From: an uncultured Bacteroidales bacterium
Lineage (GTDB): Bacteria > Bacteroidota > Bacteroidia > Bacteroidales > ML635J-15
Direction of reading: 5' to 3'
DNA length: 9,778 nucleotides
NCBI GenBank assembly: GCA_905233405.1
Contig: CAJOEG010000039.1
Coordinates: 1-9,778, forward strand
Shown here in pieces: positions 7,845 to 9,778 of this stretch; the first letter of the stretch is position 1; each line of letters starts with the position of its first letter. The notes beneath the pieces are model-generated. The model saw nothing but the letters and a program-made list of their open reading frames with translations, ran no database searches and was not told the DNA's origin. Made by a program: the position numbers and the translations under genes.

Positions 7845-9095
7845 CTACTCTATCACGAACCTTGCCGTCTTCCTACTCTTCTGCGTCATATACACCTTGT
7901 GCCCCGAAATCATTCGGTTGATGGCTTCGTCGGTATAATAGCGGATGGTGATAAGCTGCAGATTCTCGTTGTATTTCACAAAGTATTCCTTCTGCAAATC
8001 GGCGACAAGCGCATCGAAGTTGCGGTTGTTGGCATCGATGGAAGCCGAAAAGTCGATTGCCGAATTCTGCATCACATTCACCTTTACCTTATACTTGGCG
8101 AACAGTCCGAAAATGTTGCTCATGTTCTCCTCCACTATGAACGAAAAGTCCTTCGGTGAAATCGAAATTAGCACCTGATTCTGCTTGAGGATATACACAG
8201 GAACAAGGTCGAGATAGTAGTCCAATTTGCGTATTACGGTTCCCTTTGCCGACGGGTCCTTGAACGAGCGAACATACAGCGGAATGTTCTTGTTTTCGAT
8301 AGGCTTGATGGTCTTGGGGTGGATGACCTTGGCTCCATAGAATGCAAGTTCGATGGCTTCGTGGAACGAGATTTCGTCCAACTTCTCGGCAAAGTCGCAC
8401 CATGCCGGGTCGGCGTTCATAATGCCGGGCACATCCTTCCAGATTGTAACGCTTTCGGCATCAATGATATGTGCAATCGACGAAGCCGAGTAGTCCGAAC
8501 CCTCGCGTCCGAGCGTGGTGGTGTGGTGGCTGATGTCGCTACCGATGAAGCCCTGCGTTACAAAAACATTGTTGTTTGCATCCGAAAATGCCTTGCGCAC
8601 CTTCTTTTCCGACAGTTTCCAGTCTATTTTCGCATCGCGGAAATTGGAGTCGGTGACCATATAGCGGCGTATGTCGATGAACTTGTTCTGTTTTCCTCTG
8701 TAGCGCAGGTATTCCGAGAAAATGGTAGTGCTGAGAAGTTCTCCGTACGATACGATGGAGTCGTACTCGAAGTCGTAGTCATCGGTAGGAATGCCGTCGA
8801 TGCGTTCGGCAATTTCTTCGAAAAGCGAATTCAGCTTCTTGCAAACCGTTTCGGTCTTGCCGTCAAAGGCTTCTGCGACATAGTCGAGATGGAACTTCTT
8901 GATGTTCTCGAACTCGACATTTTTCTGCTCGTCGCCGTTGAAATAGTAGTTGACGAGGCGTTCCAGATGGTTGGTTGTCTTGTCTATTGCCGAAACTACA
9001 ATTACCAATTCGTTTTCGTCCTTTATTATGTTATAGACATTCTCTATTGCCTGTGGCGTCTTTACCGAAGCACCGCCGAATTTATATACCTTCAT
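7845..9095 (-). CDS. Aspartate kinase (monofunctional)
   Basis: Phosphorylates L-aspartate with ATP, the first step towards lysine, threonine, methionine and diaminopimelate, in the cytoplasm. The 416 residues begin with the kinase signature KFGGASV (5-11). Other signatures are VVSA (33-36), GELLSTT (118-124), TTTLGREGSDYSA (192-204), WKDVPGIMNADP (219-230) and AFYGAKVIHPKTI (251-263). Residues about 305-416 fit a compact C-terminal pair of ACT domains, where end-product feedback normally acts; which amino acid inhibits it cannot be read from the sequence. There is no homoserine dehydrogenase extension, so it is not a bifunctional ThrA type. At 416 residues it is slightly short for the family. 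The start at 9095 places KFGG at the expected distance and has no Shine-Dalgarno sequence. clpP follows after 65 bp, probably with its own promoter. Confidence 0.95.
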   Translation of the reverse strand: MKVYKFGGASVKTPQAIENVYNIIKDENELVIVVSAIDKTTNHLERLVNYYFNGDEQKNVEFENIKKFHLDYVAEAFDGKTETVCKKLNSLFEEIAERIDGIPTDDYDFEYDSIVSYGELLSTTIFSEYLRYRGKQNKFIDIRRYMVTDSNFRDAKIDWKLSEKKVRKAFSDANNNVFVTQGFIGSDISHHTTTLGREGSDYSASSIAHIIDAESVTIWKDVPGIMNADPAWCDFAEKLDEISFHEAIELAFYGAKVIHPKTIKPIENKNIPLYVRSFKDPSAKGTVIRKLDYYLDLVPVYILKQNQVLISISPKDFSFIVEENMSNIFGLFAKYKVKVNVMQNSAIDFSASIDANNRNFDALVADLQKEYFVKYNENLQLITIRYYTDEAINRMISGHKVYMTQKSRKTARFVIE

Positions 9096-9170
9096 AAGTT
9101 TAAGTTGTTTCTAAGTTTCTCGCTACGCTGTTTATAAGTTTCTAATGTTCAATGTTTAATGGTTTAATGT
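9096..9170. repeat. Short repeated words in the spacer upstream of aspartate kinase
   Basis: AAGTTTCT occurs at 9113-9120 and 9136-9143. GTTTAATG occurs twice in tandem at 9154-9161 and 9162-9169, preceded by the near copy GTTCAAT (9147-9153). The approximately 8-bp word length recalls the array between clpP and clpX, but the words differ. This stretch would be the leader or promoter area of the aspartate kinase gene; no TAnnTTTG box was found in it. Confidence 0.5.
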
Positions 9171-9195
9171 CGTAGCGACGCAATGCTTTGCGTCG
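9120..9195. repeat. Inverted repeats upstream of aspartate kinase
   Basis: CGACGCAA (9176-9183) pairs perfectly with TTGCGTCG (9188-9195) over a TGCT loop. On the plus strand this hairpin is followed by ATTGTTTTTT, the shape of an intrinsic terminator, yet no plus-strand gene ends here. TCGCTACG (9120-9127) is a perfect reverse complement of CGTAGCGA (9171-9178), whose last bases overlap the hairpin, so the two foldings compete. Confidence 0.65.
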
Positions 9196-9244
9196 ATTGT
9201 TTTTTATAGTTTGGTGTCGTTTATATGTTTCATGTTTCTTGTTG

Positions 9245-9264
9245 AGTCGTGGCGTGCCGCGACT
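9245..9264. repeat. GC-rich near-perfect palindrome after the winged-helix gene
   Basis: AGTCGTGGCGTGCCGCGACT folds into a stem of up to nine pairs with a single T/G mismatch, which is a G-U wobble in RNA. It lies 11 bp past the TAG stop (9275-9277) of the winged-helix gene. In that gene's transcript the stem is followed by CAACAAGAAACATG, which has no U-tract. It could aid 3'-end formation or be a dispersed palindromic repeat. Confidence 0.55.
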
Positions 9265-9274
9265 GTATTTCTTT

Positions 9275-9778
9275 CTATTTATAAATTATGGTTGTTCTTT
9301 TTTTGCGATATTTCTGATTCCTATCGTTTGGGTTGTCGGGATTAGTCATTTCCAGAAATCCCATTTCTACCAAAGGCAAAATGTGCCTTCTGCGATTCGC
9401 CGACTGGTTTGACACTCCAATCCTATCTAAAATCTCCTTGGAACTTCGTGGTACGGAACAGAAGTTTACAATATCTTTTTGTTTTTTAGTTATAAGATGA
9501 TTATGCAACTTTTCTTGGTTACTTTCTCGGTTACTTTCTTGGTTACTTTTTCGATATTTTTGATTCCTATCGTTTGGATTATCGGGATTAGTCATTTCTA
9601 GTAATCCCATTTCTACCAAAGACAAAATGTATTTCCTGCGATTTACCGATTGATTCGACACTCCAATCATATCCATAATTTCCTTGGAACTTCGCGGTAT
9701 AGTACAAAAACTTACAATATCGTTTTGCTCTTTGTCTATAGGGTGCTTATGCGATTTTTCTTGGTTACTTTCTTGGTT
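9275..9778 (-). CDS. C-terminal part of a protein with tandem winged-helix modules (5' end outside window)
   Basis: The frame is open from the right edge to TAG at 9275-9277: 167 residues with no start needed inside the window. The first internal ATG (9676) lies within the first module and is not a credible start. Two modules of 60 residues (19-78 and 101-160 of the visible part) are identical at 48 positions by eye. Each runs DIV-FC--PRSSKEI, GVSNQS-NRR, LVEMG-LEMTNPDNP and NDRNQKYRK, which reads as a helix-turn-helix plus wing. Similar C-terminal modules occur in Bacteroidales ATP-binding AAA_4/AlbA-type proteins and in some Fic-family proteins. The deciding N-terminal domain is not visible, so no function is assigned. 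The modules are joined by polar linkers of repeated SNQE/SNRE. Confidence 0.8.
   Translation of the reverse strand, partial: NQESNQEKSHKHPIDKEQNDIVSFCTIPRSSKEIMDMIGVSNQSVNRRKYILSLVEMGLLEMTNPDNPNDRNQKYRKSNQESNRESNQEKLHNHLITKKQKDIVNFCSVPRSSKEILDRIGVSNQSANRRRHILPLVEMGFLEMTNPDNPNDRNQKYRKKRTTIIYK
9306..9778 (-). repeat. Tandem direct repeat, 246-bp period, coding the winged-helix modules
   Basis: Matching landmarks are exactly 246 bp apart: a CGATATTT-TGATTCC block starts at 9306 and 9552, and CTCCAAT starts at 9415 and 9661. This equals 82 codons, so the frame is kept. The copy at higher coordinates begins in the linker at the window edge, so further copies may lie outside. Confidence 0.85.
9513..9550 (-). 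repeat. 12-bp in-frame microrepeat in the module linker
   Basis: The plus strand shows about three copies of a 12-mer close to TCTTGGTTACTT. They encode NQES, NRES and NQEK between the two modules. The same unit reappears at 9758-9778 where the window ends. Copy-number change would alter linker length by four residues at a time. Confidence 0.75.

Noticed and set aside
8319..9137. Plus-strand open frame of 272 codons
   Set aside because: It is antisense to the aspartate kinase gene, which has all its catalytic motifs; the plus frame has none and extends into the spacer only by chance.
9275..9676. A complete small 133-residue protein starting at 9676
   Set aside because: The frame continues upstream to the window edge and the ATG lies in the middle of a winged-helix module, so this is an internal methionine.

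Overview
The window looks like chromosomal DNA of a member of the Bacteroidota, most likely the order Bacteroidales. Four things point there: a giant surface protein with SprB-type repeats and an N-terminal module common in type IX secretion (T9SS) lineages; Bacteroidetes-type -7 promoter boxes (TAnnTTTG); starts without Shine-Dalgarno sequences in AT-rich leaders; and a ClpX with VGY where proteobacterial enzymes have IGF. This is inference from sequence reading; no database was searched.

All five genes lie on the minus strand, so transcription runs from high to low coordinates. At the right edge (9275-9778) is the C-terminal part of a protein built of tandem winged-helix modules repeated with a 246-bp period. 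A 179-bp spacer (9096-9274) full of hairpins and short repeated words follows. Next comes a monofunctional aspartate kinase (7845-9095). A short spacer carrying a likely promoter leads to clpP (7099-7779), then a spacer filled by a degenerate octamer array, then clpX (5763-6983). ClpP and ClpX together form the ATP-dependent ClpXP protease.

An AT-rich 395-bp gap (5368-5762) holds an inverted repeat downstream of clpX and candidate promoter boxes for the next gene. From 5367 to the left edge one frame stays open for 1789 codons without a stop. It encodes a secreted multidomain adhesin-like protein that continues beyond the window. Its order is: signal peptide, a FICWGPF-type N-terminal domain, Ig-like/PKD-like modules, a beta-helix-like segment interrupted by a nidogen-like domain and a 250-residue glycine-rich stretch, more Ig-like modules, and two SprB-type repeats.

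The housekeeping block (aspartate kinase, clpP, clpX) is ordinary. The unusual material is in the adhesin architecture, the repeated winged-helix modules, and the structured intergenic spacers. No CRISPR array, tRNA, rRNA or insertion sequence was recognised.
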